Shown here piece after piece: positions 11,946-24,465 of a DNA stretch of 64,000 nt. The number at the start of each line of letters is the position of its first letter. Position 1 is the first letter of the stretch. The translations under genes were made by a program, and so were the position numbers. This DNA comes from Ashinkailepas kermadecensis (lineage: Eukaryota; Arthropoda; Thecostraca; Neolepadidae): NCBI GenBank assembly GCA_034440615.1, contig JAOTOM010005134.1, positions 167,501-231,500 on the forward strand, in the 5' to 3' direction. The notes under the pieces are model-generated. The model worked only from the letters and a program-made list of their open reading frames with translations. It did not search any database and was not told the DNA's origin.

Positions 11946-12889
11946 TTTGTCCGTACCAATCATTTGGCGGGCTCTCCGAGAACGCGACCTGAGTTGTTTT
12001 CTGCAGCAGAAGTGCTCATTCGCAGGGAAGTGCTGTTGCACGGTGATTACCTTGTGCGCCCTGACATTGGTTCTTAATCGTAAACTGCTCTTTGGTGTTC
12101 TGAAGATTGGATTTTGAAAACAAAATGGTGGCAAACGTCGGCACACTGGGCGGAACTCTGGGGCATGGCAGTAGGAACGTCCGAAAAAAGTGGGAAGGAA
12201 GTCGGTTGAGAAGACAGTTTTAGTTCGGTTATTTCAATGCAAATCTTTGTTTGACGCTATCCGTCATTATATTTTCGTGTGCCACTTTCAAGCAGTTCGT
12301 GCTAGAGCTAGGAATATGGGTGGCATCTAATCCGTATTGTGCATATCCATCAAAACTATAGTGCGTCTAAGTCCTACCAGGGACAGCTCCAAGGAGACCC
12401 TTCCGGAGACATGGTCCCGCACTTTTACTGTTTCTGCCTCATGGTATGGTACTGCTAAAGTGATGTCTGGCATTCATGTATATATATTCAGCCGCATGCT
12501 GTGCGGGAAGATAAGGTACTTGTCTGCAGCAGTCGCGAATCAGGCACGTGACTGCTGATTTCGTGCTTTGACATTTTGTGTTTGTATATAAAACAAATTC
12601 ATCACTTGCGCTAAGGTACAGGCGTCCTATAACGCAACTGGTATCGGGGAATTATTCAGCACTTTATGTGATCAAAGGTAGTTGAGGGAGATATTTGGGG
12701 GAGCTTTTAGCATTTTCCTGATGTCAAAGATAAATTATGGATGCGCATGTGTACGCAGCAGTCGTCGTCTCTGCCGTGCTCTGAGTTTAAAGGTCTAAAT
12801 GTGAAATGAAGCCTCCCCGTGAGAGGCAGAATCCATCGAGTGTACCTGGAACCGATCCCGGACGACTATCGTTTCCTGGGTCCGTCCAG
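11946..12889. other. Unique sequence, nothing recognised
   Basis: No recognisable coding domain, RNA or transposon end between the 57-bp and 45/50-bp arrays. Confidence 0.4.
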
Positions 12890-13740
12890 CGAGACTCCAG
12901 CTGAGACTGTGGCCAGGCTGGGCCTGGCGGTCCGACTAAGTGTTGGCAGAGTGAGACTGTAGCCAGGCCGGGCGGTTCAACTGAGTGTTGGCAGAGTGAG
13001 ACTGTAGCCAGGCTGGGCCGGGCGGTCCGACTAAGTGTTGGCAGAGTGAGACTGTAGCCAGGCCGGGCGGTCCGACTGAGTGTTGGCAGAGTGAGACTGT
13101 AGCCAGGCTGGGCCGGGCGGTCCGACTGAGTGTTGGCAGAGTGAGCGAGGGGCAGAGTGAGACTGTAGCCAGGCTGGGCCGGGCGGTCCGACTGAGTGTT
13201 GGCAGAGTGAGACTGTAGCCAGGCCGGGCGGTCCGACTGAGTGTTGGCAGAGTGAGACTGTAGCCAGGCTGGGCCGGGCGGTCCGACTAAGTGTTGGCAG
13301 AGTGAGACTGTAGCCAGGGCCGGGCGGTCCGACTGAGTGTTGGCAGAGTGAGACTGTAGCCAGGCCGGGCGGTCCGACTGAGTGTTGGCAGAGTGAGACT
13401 GTAGCCAGGCCGGGCGGTCCGACTGAGTGTTGGCAGAGTGAGACTGCAGCCAGGCTGGGCCGGGCGGTCCGACTGAGTGTTGGCAGAGTGAGACTGTAGC
13501 CAGGCCGGGCGGTCCGACTGAGTGTTGGCAGAGTGAGACTGAGAGGCCGGGCGGCGAGTGGGCAGAGGGACTGAGCTCAGGCTGGGCCGGGCGGTCCGAC
13601 TGAGTGTTGGCAGAGTGAGACTGTAGCCAGGCGCGGGGGATGAGTGTTGGAGAGTGAGATGAGCCAGGCTGGGCCGGGCGGTCCGACTGAGTGTTGGCAG
13701 AGGGAGACTGTAGCCAGGCTGGGCCAGGCGTCCAGCCGAG
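12890..13740. repeat. 45/50-bp minisatellite (~17 copies)
   Basis: Units contain GTGAGACTGTAGCCAGGC, GGGCGGTCCGACTGAGTG and TTGGCAGA. Two length classes, 45 and 50 bases, differ by an extra CTGGG before the GGGCGG core and are interspersed. Right of ~13530 the units are eroded by small deletions. The minus strand reads as a 15-residue repeat (LPTLSRTARPGYSLT), again without any flanking domain. Confidence 0.92.
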
Positions 13741-14036
13741 CGTTGCCAGTCGTGTTTTCCGGCACCGTCTGTAAACATTGCCACCCGGTTCTGCTCAGTT
13801 GCAGCCGATAAATGTCATGGACGCCAATCGGCACGGCAACAGCCTGTCAGCGCAGTAAGTGTGCTAATGCGGTGCGAGTCGCGCGCCCGACCGTGTTCGA
13901 GACCGCGAGGATGCGCGCGACCAGCGGGCGCTTCCATCACTGCTCGTGACTCTTCTGGCCAGCGAGTAGGGAGCAATTCGGTCGAAACCACCACAGAGAG
14001 TTAAGCTGGAGGACAACCGGCCCGGCAGAGCACCGA

Positions 14037-14456
14037 GTGTTCATCAGGTCCCTGACACCGCACTCAGCCAGCGCGGAATCGTCCTTTGATTCAGGACTGA
14101 TTATCACCGGGGACATCGAATTGAATCCGTCACCAGGCGGCCAACTTCACTCGCCGACGCGGACAAAAAACGAGACGACAACCGAAAACAAGCAGCAACA
14201 GTCGTCACGAATGTGCAAGGCCTGCCATGCCAGCTGCACACCCTTCGTGCCCGTGCTGTCGAGCGCAGCCCATGTGACGTCATCGCACACACTCACCGCG
14301 GCATGGCCGGACGACGAGCAGAACAGTTCTGAACTGCAGCTCGAGCTGCTGACCCATACCTGGTTCAGAAGAGATCGTCAGAAACGCGGAGGTGCGAGTG
14401 GCTCGCGCCGTAAGATCACCCGCAAGTACCATCAGAAGAGAACATCTGGAAACTGA
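14037..14456 (+). pseudogene. LINE ORF2 5' fragment with degenerate 2A-like motif and endonuclease trace
   Basis: The 139-codon frame contains GLIITGDIELNPSPG (residues 20-34). This matches the D-x-E-x-N-P-G-P 2A-like signature found near the N-terminus of ORFs in some invertebrate CR1-type LINEs, except that the essential glycine is serine here. Further on, LELLTHTWFRRDRQKRGGAS (residues ~103-122) resembles the APE-type endonuclease stretch (ETW...FRRDR...RGGGV) of the same LINEs. The stretch between is shorter than expected and the frame stops soon after, so this is a decayed, internally deleted fragment; no RT follows. The GC-rich sequence just upstream (13760-14036) could be its 5' UTR. 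Clade assignment within CR1/L2/Rex-like LINEs is not possible by eye. Confidence 0.62.
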
Positions 14457-17221
14457 ACACACCGAGAGCCTGATGAAGAGTGCACCTGGCACGCTACTAA
14501 CAGCAGCCACTGGGAGCTATTGACAGACGGAGGTATGCAGGAACTGACACGCCGCTCATCCAAACGACGATCGCGCGCCACCCAAATCGTCGGCCGATGG
14601 CATCACGTGACCACATGTTCGGGCGCCGGGGGAAGGGGGGGGGCTCGTTCGACAGTGGCGGCCGGACACGAAGGACTGTCGTTAGAGCGGATCAAGGATT
14701 AACTTGTTCAACATGCGTTCCAATCCAAATCCACAGGAACCAATCCAATCTTTATCCGAATCTGTACAGAAGAGATATCTCCACTCTTCATCAAACCGGC
14801 TAAATGCACTCGTTAAGTATAGTATGTATGAAACCCGATCGGTTGCATTAGGAAATAACAACTAGATATCAATAATATGCAATGATTCAACAAACAAGGC
14901 AAGGCCAAAAAGAATGCGCCGACATGCTGTGAAAAGCACAGATTAACGTATACATTAGCAACAATATGTTCTACAGAAGCATGCAATGTCACTTTAAATT
15001 ACATGTGCTCTTACCTGTGCCAGTTTACCGGCAATGAACAATGCAAACAGGAAACAGGATTACTGCCAAATCGTGAAAGAACGCAATTATTGTTATCAGA
15101 TTCAGGACGAAATATTAAAAATGCATGCCGTTCAAATGCAAGCAAATGCTGCAGATGTTTAACAATATTCAGATCCCTACCTGGTAGGTAGGCTGGGGTC
15201 ATCCACCTGAACTATGGGCAATAGAGCATACGTGTTCACTTGTCATGTCAGACTTGCAGCCATTTTCTGAAAAAAAAGATAGGTAATATGCGTCAACCTA
15301 AGATCAGTTTTCAATTTGATTAAGTGGCACTCAACTGCATAGAAGAGCCATCCAGGGAGTAGAACATCTCAATGAAGGGCATTAAGCATAGGTGCGCATG
15401 CAGCTTAACACAACTAATGGCAATTATATTCATCTTCTAAAGCAGCACCTGCCCATAACACTACTTATGACAATAATCACCTGGATATTTCTACCTATGA
15501 AATTGACCTCTGGTTTCAGCTGAAGGTTGCATATACACCTTGTGCAGGCCGATCTTTCCAAGGGAGTCTCAATACATTTCTTTCTGCTCAGCTGATACTT
15601 CCGATTTGTCTCGGACTGCGTCAAAACTGACTACGACGGTGTCCATGACGCATGACAGAATATTTGTCCTCCATGTTTATTTTCGAGACTGAGATATCAG
15701 TTCGAAATACTAGGACTAGATATTAGGATATATGGAAAACGTGCATCGAAGTAAGTAACCCATTCCAAACTGTGGGTGAGTAAGATTGGAGAAGTAGTCT
15801 TTCCTCAGGTCCTACACAATAGGAATGCTTTTATTTTTTTAAATAGTTGAAAGATGGTTATTGGGGAAAGCCATGCCTGATTTACCTTTGGTGACTGTTC
15901 GATGTTTCTATGGAGTATCCAGTAACGGTTCACCAATTAAGGCACGAAGGCAATATTGCAATATTGTATGTCTAGTGCCTCACCTGAGTAGAGCTCAAGG
16001 TACTTTTTGGCGATTATTTTCGTACAAAATGATGCTCTTGCCCACTGGAAAGTCGCAACTTTGAAAAATGGAAGCGAACATTCCTGGGTGACCCGTAATT
16101 AGAGTGGCAATTTATGGTCAGAAATACACATTAAGTTTGCAACAGTTGCATCACCGATCTGAAACAATCATGAATAAAGCACGCCTCCGGCTAGCACGCC
16201 AAGGAACATGATTTGGAGCAAAATTAGTCGTCAATCACAATCTATACAAAAACTAGCATGGCTCAATGCGACAATATTGCCATGAGCTCATACTCAGGCA
16301 CTAACTTGTCAAAATTAAAAGAGATTACAGTTTGTGAGAATTAGTTTTTGCTTGGCACCACCAAATAACTCTAAACTATCTTTCTGAAACTGCCAATGCA
16401 TGCAATTTATACTGGTCTTTTGCACTGGTTCCATTAAAATAAAAACAGGGCTTGGCCTCACCACATGATCTTCGGGTCCAGTCTTTGGGCTCATGATTTT
16501 GTGCATTTTCTTCCTCAAGTAGGTAGATAAGTACCAAGAAAGATTGGTAAGCAAAGCGAAAGGGATGTGGGCCATCCCTAAATCTGATCACTTGTGACTG
16601 AATTTAATAATGGATGGACAAAATGTAGACTGTATATGGTTTTTTTTCAGCGAGCAACAGTACACACATAATTTGTGTAAGGGAACGGAGTTGATAAATC
16701 GGCATAACGCAATATATATATGGGGATTGTGACTATTTAAGCAATTGTGATCAGCAACGTTTTACTTTAGCAGAATCATATATGGATAGATGGGTGCCAT
16801 TTAAATACAGATGAATATGGATGTTAAACATAAATGAATACTTTCTTAATACAAATTGAGAGAAAGAATACTGAAGAAAAAAGAACATATCCACTGTATA
16901 TTCTTAACAATGAATGCCATATGTCAGATATGTCAGGTATATTTAACTTACATGTATTGCTTTTCTGTACCACTGTAGGCATGTGCTATACTTGCACAAG
17001 CAGGGAAATTGTAATCCATTAATTCTGAATTTGCATGCGAGGTTCAAATTATTGAATATGTGGTGAGATAAGAAATATTCACTCCTCCATGTTTTATCAT
17101 TTGATGATGTCATCAGCTGCCTTTAAGCAACATAAAACACAATGAAAAGATTATGATACTATCAACCAGTCTGTTAATCTGTTTGCTTTTTGAGACAGGA
17201 TGGAATATAATGGCTAGAAGT
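14457..17221. other. Mostly AT-rich sequence, nothing recognised
   Basis: After a GC-rich start (to ~14700) the region is AT-rich with short open frames on both strands. I found no conserved domain, RNA gene or clear inverted-repeat element. Confidence 0.4.
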
Positions 17222-17994
17222 CCAGGGATGCGGAGCCGGGAAAATTTTGGACGGCTCCGGCTCCGACTCCGGCTCCGGGGAAGTATCCCGGCTCCGACTC
17301 CGACTCCGGCTCCGAGTAAAATGTCCCGGCGGCCCGGCTCCGGCTCCGGCTCCGGCTCCGTACATCCCAAACGTGATCGATCCATTAAGTAAGAGCTAGG
17401 GGATGTAAAAAGTTAGCCGCGACCACTCAGGGGCGCAAACTTCAGACAATTATAAGCAACTTTCCCATATAAACCCTGTATCTATCTTGCATCAGAAACT
17501 GGCCCTCGTAAACTGACGCTCGCTTCGTGCCGTATTGGGACAATCAGAAGAGGGGAGACTCGAATCAACAACACTCCCCATCCCGTGAACGGTCCAAGGA
17601 ACACCATTGTTGTAAATTGTAATGTTTGACCTCATCTCTAATAAGGTACAACAACCCGTTGATGATGGAAACAATGAACTTAACTAAACTAAACATGGAA
17701 CTATTGCATTGACTACGGAGGCTAGAATATGGTTATTGGTTATTCTACCATTATTTGATATTTTTACATGTTACTCGTATTTAAACATTTTGGCGTTTAA
17801 AAATGCTTGTTCATACCATACCATACTAGGTATAATGTGTTCATTTCACGTTTGCTAATTTTGTTTAATTTACACCTCTTTCGGAGTCGGAGCCGCCCTG
17901 CTTTTGACGGCTCCGGCTCCGACTCCGGCTCCGAGTAAAATGTCCCGGCGGCTCCGGCTCCGGCTCCGGCTCCGGGCAAATGTTCTGGCTCCGG

Positions 17995-18026
<32 letters not shown>

Positions 18027-18035
18027 CATCCCTGG
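17222..18035. mobile_element. Short hAT-type element with GGCTCC-hexamer subterminal arrays (~0.81 kb)
   Basis: The left end CCAGGGATGCGGAGCCGG is mirrored by CCGGCTCCGCATCCCTGG ending at 18035. The flanking octamers are CTAGAAGT (17214-17221) and CTAGAACT (18036-18043), a 7-of-8 match consistent with an aged 8-bp target duplication. CAGGG termini plus an 8-bp duplication point to hAT. Both ends carry dense GGCTCC/GACTCC hexamers (17250-17362; 17885-18026). A block containing GAGTAAAATGTCCCGGCGGC is present in the same orientation at both ends. The AT-rich centre encodes nothing recognisable, so the element is non-autonomous. Confidence 0.8.
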
Positions 18036-18043
18036 CTAGAACT

Positions 18044-19388
18044 GAACTGTCTAAATCGGATATTATTTCCTGCACTCATGTATGATGTGGATGCAATGTG
18101 GAGAACAAGCAACTTCTACGTGTGTGCTATTCATGGGCCTGAATCCCATATCAAAGGACAATTTCAATCACTAATCATTATCCTCATATTTCAGGTATCA
18201 TATGTGGATGTTGTTAACATTTTGATTGATTTATCTGGATCATGTGCTCAATTAGAAGTGCCTTAGCATTAATCCTCACTGGTACAAGTTTTTTAAGCTT
18301 GCTTGACTAGATACTTTTGGGTAACCAATGTGATATTTCACTTGCATGAAGCCCCCAGGCTGGTATCGGATCGGTCTGCCATTGTGCTATTGGACCCACT
18401 TCGGTACTAGTCGAGTGAATGTGTGTATGCATGTATGTGGGCTGCTGAAAAGCACCAGTTTTAATATTTTAATCTGGACACTGGGAGCTTATACACTTGT
18501 ACACTTTTTTAATTCAAAGCAATCATTGACTTGATGATTTCTGATCATATTATGTCAAGCTTGCAATAACTTGTGGCAAGGATTGTATGAGATTGCGATA
18601 GCATGCATATATCACAACAATCCGGCTGTACCGTATGTTATGAAGGATGATTGGCCATGAAAAACCTTGGCAATGCTGCTCCCTGGCCCCTTGATCACCA
18701 GGAAGATCTTAGTAATGTGAACCTGAACATGACAAAAATTTAATATAAAATTAACTTAAAGTAAAGGTTTATTGTAAAATCACAGCTTGAACAAACATTG
18801 CTGATTGGCCTTTAGCTAACATTCAAGTGAAGAGTTAATGCTTATTCTTTCTGAATATATGATCATCAGAGTTGATGTTCTTGGCAAATTAACACTACAG
18901 AAGGCAACTATTATGCCAATTTACTTATAATCAATTCAATCTGGACCTATTTCTTGATTTTGAACTTTGAACATGTGTTAATCTACCATCATGTTGGCAT
19001 ATGAGAGGACATGCTGCCTGGTGATGTTATTGTTGCCTGGGAAGGGGGGGGGGGTATCACAGACAACTGGTGTTGCTAAAGTTTACTGCTGCAGGGATGT
19101 TTGATAACTTCCCACACATGGTCTTGGCAAGTGTTCCTTTCACTTGCAATAGAATCCTTGCTCCTCTATCATCTTATCTAGGCAAGAAACTATCTAGATT
19201 TATTTGTCAAACTATGCTTCTTAATGGTGTGAACTTTACCTCTCTAATTTCCCTTTTCCATTTTACTTTCCGATCATTCATGGTCCCTCTTTTGTGTGTT
19301 TCCAGTTCATTGTTCATGCACAATTATTATTACAAGTTTTCCATTTCCAGATGTAATCATTATTTCCAGTTGACTCTTTCCCTGAGTA
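18044..19388. other. AT-rich sequence, possible LINE upstream region
   Basis: No gene recognised. Because a LINE ORF2 N-terminal fragment begins at 19389, the right part may be decayed sequence of the same element. A poly-G run lies near 19045-19054. Confidence 0.35.
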
Positions 19389-19560
19389 ATGAGCAAGCTC
19401 AAACATGAAGGAGCTACATTGGAATTACTAGGGAATGATTTGAATGATAAGTACCCTCCTCATGCACATATATTATCACAATGTAAATATTATACCTTAC
19501 CTAAACCACTTAACTTTAATGATGGATTCTCAGTACTTCATATCAATGCAAGATGTCGTT
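19389..19560 (+). pseudogene. LINE ORF2 N-terminal remnant
   Basis: The frame reads QCKYYTLPKPLNFNDGFSVL followed by HINAR (residues ~31-55). CKYY...FS-LH-N-R is the characteristic run-in to the APE-type endonuclease in a group of AT-rich CR1/L2-like LINEs. The similarity stops at about 19556, where composition changes; the endonuclease itself is missing. The rest of a similar AT-rich ORF2 resumes at 20832, so this looks like the separated head of that gene. Confidence 0.5.
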
Positions 19561-20045
19561 TTTGCCGCCAGGTGTCAAGGTAGAAGCACGTCGGTGTGGT
19601 GCTCCTACTTTCCAGATAAGTCTTTGCAGAACCGGGCAGTATACTAGGCTTAACTGTGGATAGGTATTTAGCAATTACTTCTGTGCATATATTTGCATAG
19701 TTTTATCTCATAAGTTTCTTTTTTAACAAGCAGATTATACTATTTACACCTAGCGACGCTGCACAGCGCCATTTTGTCTTTAGGTTAATGTCTGTCTTTC
19801 TGTAGTGTGTCAGTGTTTTCAGCTATTTATTTCATTTTTGGCAGTTGTTCAGCGAGTGATTTCTTCTTTCTTTAAAACCACAGTCAAATTTATGCACAGT
19901 GATTACCTTGGTAAGTGCTGCATAGTTAGGAACTAGCATACACCTAAGCTTTGTCGGTTATTTTGCTCTGCTCTGTTATTTTGTAAATCATTTTGCAGCA
20001 AGTTACTTTTCAATCTAAATCTAGGAATAAGCTGCAGCCTTTAGG

Positions 20046-20846
20046 ATGGTTACTACCAGGATGCAGGCACTAGAGGATGAGGTTAAGGCCCTTAAGGCAG
20101 AGCTTTCCGAGCTCAAAGCTTCCCTTTCTGCACAGTGCAGGCCAGAAAGGGCAGCATGTAAGGGTCAGCCTGTAGCAGGGGCATCCTATGCCCAGGTGGT
20201 CACAGGCCACCAGGTAACTGTAGCTTCTCCTGCTGTGGAGGTGGCAGGGAGATCTGAAGAGAGAAGTGTTCCTAGTGAACAGAAGATGTCTAGTTATAGC
20301 TCACAGGAGGGGCAGTGGTTTAAAGTCAGGGGGTGGAGGATTTGGAGGCGTGAGCCTAAGCAAGGGGGCAACGAGTGGCAGGTGGTAGGTGGTGGGAGTG
20401 GGAAGCAACCTAGTGAAGCAGCTCAACAGGCAGGAGTAGTAACATCCAATAGGTTCCAGGCATTGGAGGACTGCCCCCAGGATAGTGATAGCAGCAAGGA
20501 GAAAGTGCTAGTCGTAGGAGACTCTCGTGTGAGGCATTTAGATAGGGTATTCTGTAAAGGTCGGAGAGGTAGGAGGTGCATCACCAGGCCTGGTGCCAAG
20601 GTCAGATACCTGGTCCCAGTGGTGGCACAGGCCACCAGTGAGAACCAGTTTAGTACAGTTATAGTGCAGGTAGGAGTGAACAACATAGGTCCTGCTAGGA
20701 GTGAGGAGCTGCTGCAGGACTACAGGGCCCTTCTGGCCACCCTGAAGCAAAGCAATAGCAGAGTTATTGTGACAGCTATTCTGCCTAGGGCTGGAGTCTC
20801 CCCTGAGTGGAGCAATTATAACAAGACATTCAGTTACAGTCTTTGA
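20046..20846 (+). pseudogene. LINE ORF1 (coiled coil plus SGNH esterase), truncated
   Basis: A 266-codon frame. Residues 1-30 are a heptad-patterned helix (MQALEDEVKALKAELSELKA) typical of the trimerising coiled coil of LINE ORF1 proteins. Residues 154-250 hold an SGNH/GDSL esterase half: block I VLVVGDS (catalytic Ser 160), block III with GVNN (210-213), then VIVTAILPR (240-248). Such esterase-bearing ORF1 proteins are known from CR1-group LINEs, where they act with nucleic acid in the retrotransposition RNP. The C-terminal block with the catalytic Asp/His is missing: the frame ends at residue 266, just after EWSNYNKTFS, where GC-rich sequence gives way abruptly to AT-rich ORF2-like sequence. 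A lone domesticated esterase-ORF1 gene is possible but the truncation argues against it. Confidence 0.75.
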
Positions 20847-22975
20847 TAAGAATAAAATCAGTGAATTAAATGATCACCTCATCAGCATCTTAGAAGCCTT
20901 TCAAGTTGAGACTGATGCTAATCAAGCATGCAACAAACTTATTAAGGCATATGAAACAGGTATTAAAATATGATCCAAAACTTTTCACCCAGTAGAAGAA
21001 AGAATCCAATTAAACCATGGGTAACCCCTGCACTTCTGTGTTCAATAAATATAAAAAACAAACTATATGCAAAATATATTAGGAATATAATTTTACTGAA
21101 TGAAAATAAGTACAAAATGTATAGGAACATGCTTCGCAATGTGCTTAGGGATGCAAAACGATTATATTACAAGAAGGCAATCCAGGACAGCAAAGGTGAT
21201 GGCAAAAAAACATGGACGTATTTGAATGAAATTATAAACAAGAATGAATTGCAAACAGTTCCTCCAATGTGCTTTGTTGATAACTCTGGGGCTACCTGTG
21301 TAAATGAACAAATACCTGATCAATACAACACCTTTTTCCAACGATAGGTAGTGAATTGGAATAAGTATACCTGCAGCAGACAACAGCCAATTATATTATC
21401 TTACACAGCCTACCTATGCCAGCATTAACAATATTCCTTCTGTTAATGAAGCTCAAATTGAAGAAATTGTTAAGTTTTTGAACCCTGTGAGTGGAGGTAT
21501 GGATACAATTAGCACAAAAGTTTTTCTTGGAGCATATAGAAGTATTTTGCAACATCTAGTATACTTCTTTAATCTTTGTCTGAGCACTGCAATATTCCCT
21601 GATACATTAAAATCTGCAGTTATAGTTCCTGTATATAAATCATGGAAAAATAATTAATTTATTAATTATGGGCCAATCTGTTTGCTACCAATATTTTCGA
21701 AAGTGCTGGAAAGATTAATACACCTTAGTGTATCATCATTTTTAAATGAAAATAATATCATACTCCCATTGCAATTTGGTTTCAGAAAAAACATAGCACA
21801 TACATGCAAATTGCTCTGATGCATAACGAAGTAACTAAATCCCTTGTAAATAATAAATTAGTTTGTACCATGTATCTGGATTTGAAAAAAGCCTTTGACA
21901 CTGTCAGCATCAGCATTTTGTTACAAAAAAAAAATGTACTTTATTGGCTTTAGGGGAAATATATATAAACTTTCAAACTCATACCTATCAAATAGATCTC
22001 AAAGAACCAAGATACATGACATCCTCTCCCAACCATTACCTATCATAATAGGTGTTCCTCAGGGTTCGATTCTTGGACCTCTGCTATACATTAACGATCT
22101 CTTCAATGTTTCCAATTTGGCTAGCTTTTACCTATTTGCAGACGATACTGCCATAACTATTACAGCTAATGATCATTTTGAATTACAAACTAAAGTAGAT
22201 GAGGTAATACCCAAAATGATTACATGGTTTCATACCAATAGATTATCTATTAATGCTGATAAGACTGGATATAACTTTTTTTTCCAGGAAACCATGTGAT
22301 GATCTTCATGTCAAAATAAATACTTCTAATATTACAAGGCATAGCTGTATAAAATATTTAGGTGTATTTATCGATGAAGAGATGACGTGGAAAAGCCATA
22401 TCAATGCCATTTCTTCAACAATTAGCAGGAATATTGGAATTATAGGCAAATCTAGGTACTTTCTATCAACTTGTGAATTGCTTCTTCTGTATAATTATTT
22501 AATACTGCCATATCTAAATTACTGTGCTGTTATCTGGGGAAGTACGTACCACTCTAAGCTCGACAAGATTATTAAGTTGCAGAAGCGTGTTATTAGGATT
22601 GTTGACAAGAAACCTTACTTATACCATACAAATGAATTGTTTATCAAACATAGAGTTCTAAAGTTTCTGGACATAGTTAATGAACAATGTATTTACATCA
22701 TGCTAGGTTTTCTAAATCACTCATTACCAGCACCTCTCTCTGATATGTTTCAACTTCATCAACAAGGTGGCCTCAGAGTTAGACAGCACCTTCAAATACC
22801 CTTTTCTGATATCAATTACAGGATGTTTTCATTACCTTTTATTGCACCAAAAGCCTGGAATAAAATAACCTGCTCTCACTTCCATAGAATTGAAGATGTA
22901 CCTAGGAATAATATCAATTTGAAAAAAAAACACATCAGGCAATACATTAATAGAAAATATGAACTTTTGCCATGA
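20832..22975 (+). pseudogene. LINE ORF2 reverse transcriptase, frameshifted pseudogene (endonuclease missing)
   Basis: Collinear fragments in changing frames: linker DKNKISELNDHL at 20832-20970; KPWVTPALL...NKLYAKYIRN (20970-21347), the conserved region before the RT; RT blocks with an in-frame TAA at 21655-21657; YLDLKKAFDTV (first catalytic Asp codon at 21879-21881); GVPQGSILGPLL at ~22051; FADD (22135-22146, second and third catalytic Asp); and a C-terminal part to 22975 with KYLGVFIDEEMTWKSHI, LPYLNYCAVIWG and FIAPKAWNKI. The strand breaks by frameshift near 20970, ~21800, ~21925 (in an A-run) and ~22290. GPLLYINDL lacks about three residues relative to the family's GPLLFLIYINDL. The element is of CR1/Jockey/L2 type; it cannot be active. 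Confidence 0.9.
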
Positions 22976-23930
22976 ATGTCAGTGATAATGATGTGCTATG
23001 CACGGTGATCTGGTTGTATTATTCGGATATTTTCGTTTAAGTATCATGTTTTCTTTTCTTTCTTCTTTCTACATACTTCGTTCGTCTTTTCTCCTTGGTG
23101 TAGTAATAGTTTAGTAGGAGATGCATGTGCAAGATTAGGGATTTTATATTAATTCCTCATTAACACCTATAGCACAGTTTTGTTTCCTGGAGCCCTCGAA
23201 GACGTTACTAGCATTGCTAATTGTCTGAGAGGGCTTCAGGAACATCTTTTACTAGTATCTGGTGGCGGGATCTGTCCAGCAAGAAACAGGAGCGGGGAGT
23301 GGTGTGACCTACTTTGACTTGCTTACCATGACCTACTTCTCATCCCTGTAATTTAACGTAATTAAGTCGCACGGGTATGGAAGGGCACTCCTGCCTACCT
23401 ATTAATGGGTAGGGGAATTTTAAACAAAAAAACTTAAAACATATTACAATATGACTTCCTTCATGAAGTCACTTGCTTTTTCAGGAAAGACCTTAGTTTT
23501 CCCTTTTCTTAACTTAAAGCAGAGGCTGTGGTCTTGCTTGGTGAACATTTAAGTTCATGCAAGGAGCAGTATTTGTTACACGTGAGCAGTATGGTTCAGC
23601 CCGTCATTTTGCAAGGGGGAACGTCTTACATACTAGTGCTGCATATTAGCCTGCACGAATGGCGCTACTCTGGTGGCAAAGAAGGAGCCTGCCTACCCAG
23701 GCGGAAAGCGAGGATAGCGAGGATATCCACGAGCACAATGGGATATCTTTAGCAGAACGTTCCATTTGCTGCTGTCCTTGACCAGCAAGATCAGTCCAGT
23801 GTAAAACTCTTCGTCGGTACAAACTTGGACATCTTTTTCCTCGCTTTTTATCTGCCAAGACCACAACATTTTTTTCCATCGGAAAGGCATATTGGAGGTC
23901 ACATTGAACAAGCTCAATGCATAATGCGAG
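22976..23930. other. LINE 3' flank and unique sequence
   Basis: The first ~450 bases may be the LINE 3' UTR; an A-rich stretch near 23422-23450 could mark its end, but no target duplication was found. Nothing else recognised up to the 33-bp array. Confidence 0.35.
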
Positions 23931-23935
23931 CGTTA

Positions 23936-24465
23936 CCGTGGATGGACACCTGGAGAGGTGAACGGATTACAGCCCTGGACACCTGAAGAGGTGAGCGGAT
24001 CACATCTCAGGACACCTGGAGAGGTGAGCGGATCACAGCCCTGGACACCTGGAGAGGTGAGCGGATCACAGCCCTGGACACCTGGAGAGGTGAGCGGATC
24101 ACAGCCCTGGACACCTGGAGAGGTGAGCGGATCACAGCCCTGGACACCTGGATAGGTGAGCGGATCACATCTCTGGACACCTGCAAAGGTGAGCGGATCA
24201 CATCCCTGGATACCTGGAGAGGTGAGCGGATCACAGCCCCCCGGAGAACAGGGAGGGTGAGGGAAAACCCCCACTGAGAGGTGAGCGATCACAGCCCTGG
24301 ACACCTGGAGAGGTGAGCGGATCACAACCCCGGACACCTGGAGAGGTGAGCGGATCACAGCCCTGGACACCTGGAGAGGTGATCGGATCACAACCCCGGA
24401 CACCTGGAGAGGTGAGCGGATCATAGCCCTGGACACCTGGAGAGGTGAGCGGATCACAGTCCCCA
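23936..24465. repeat. 33-bp minisatellite (~16 copies)
   Basis: Units contain ACACCTGGAGAGGTGAGCGG followed by ATCACAGCCCTGG; period 33 bases. Each unit carries the small inverted repeat CACCT-GGAG-AGGTG. One eroded unit with an insertion lies at ~24237-24290. The minus strand reads VIRSPLQVSRA repeats, an effect of the 11-codon period. Confidence 0.92.

Noticed and set aside
11311..12117. 268-codon plus frame (HTRHTGRHSSIYTLTSVPH repeats)
   Set aside because: Spans the 57-bp minisatellite; two other frames and the minus strand are equally open.
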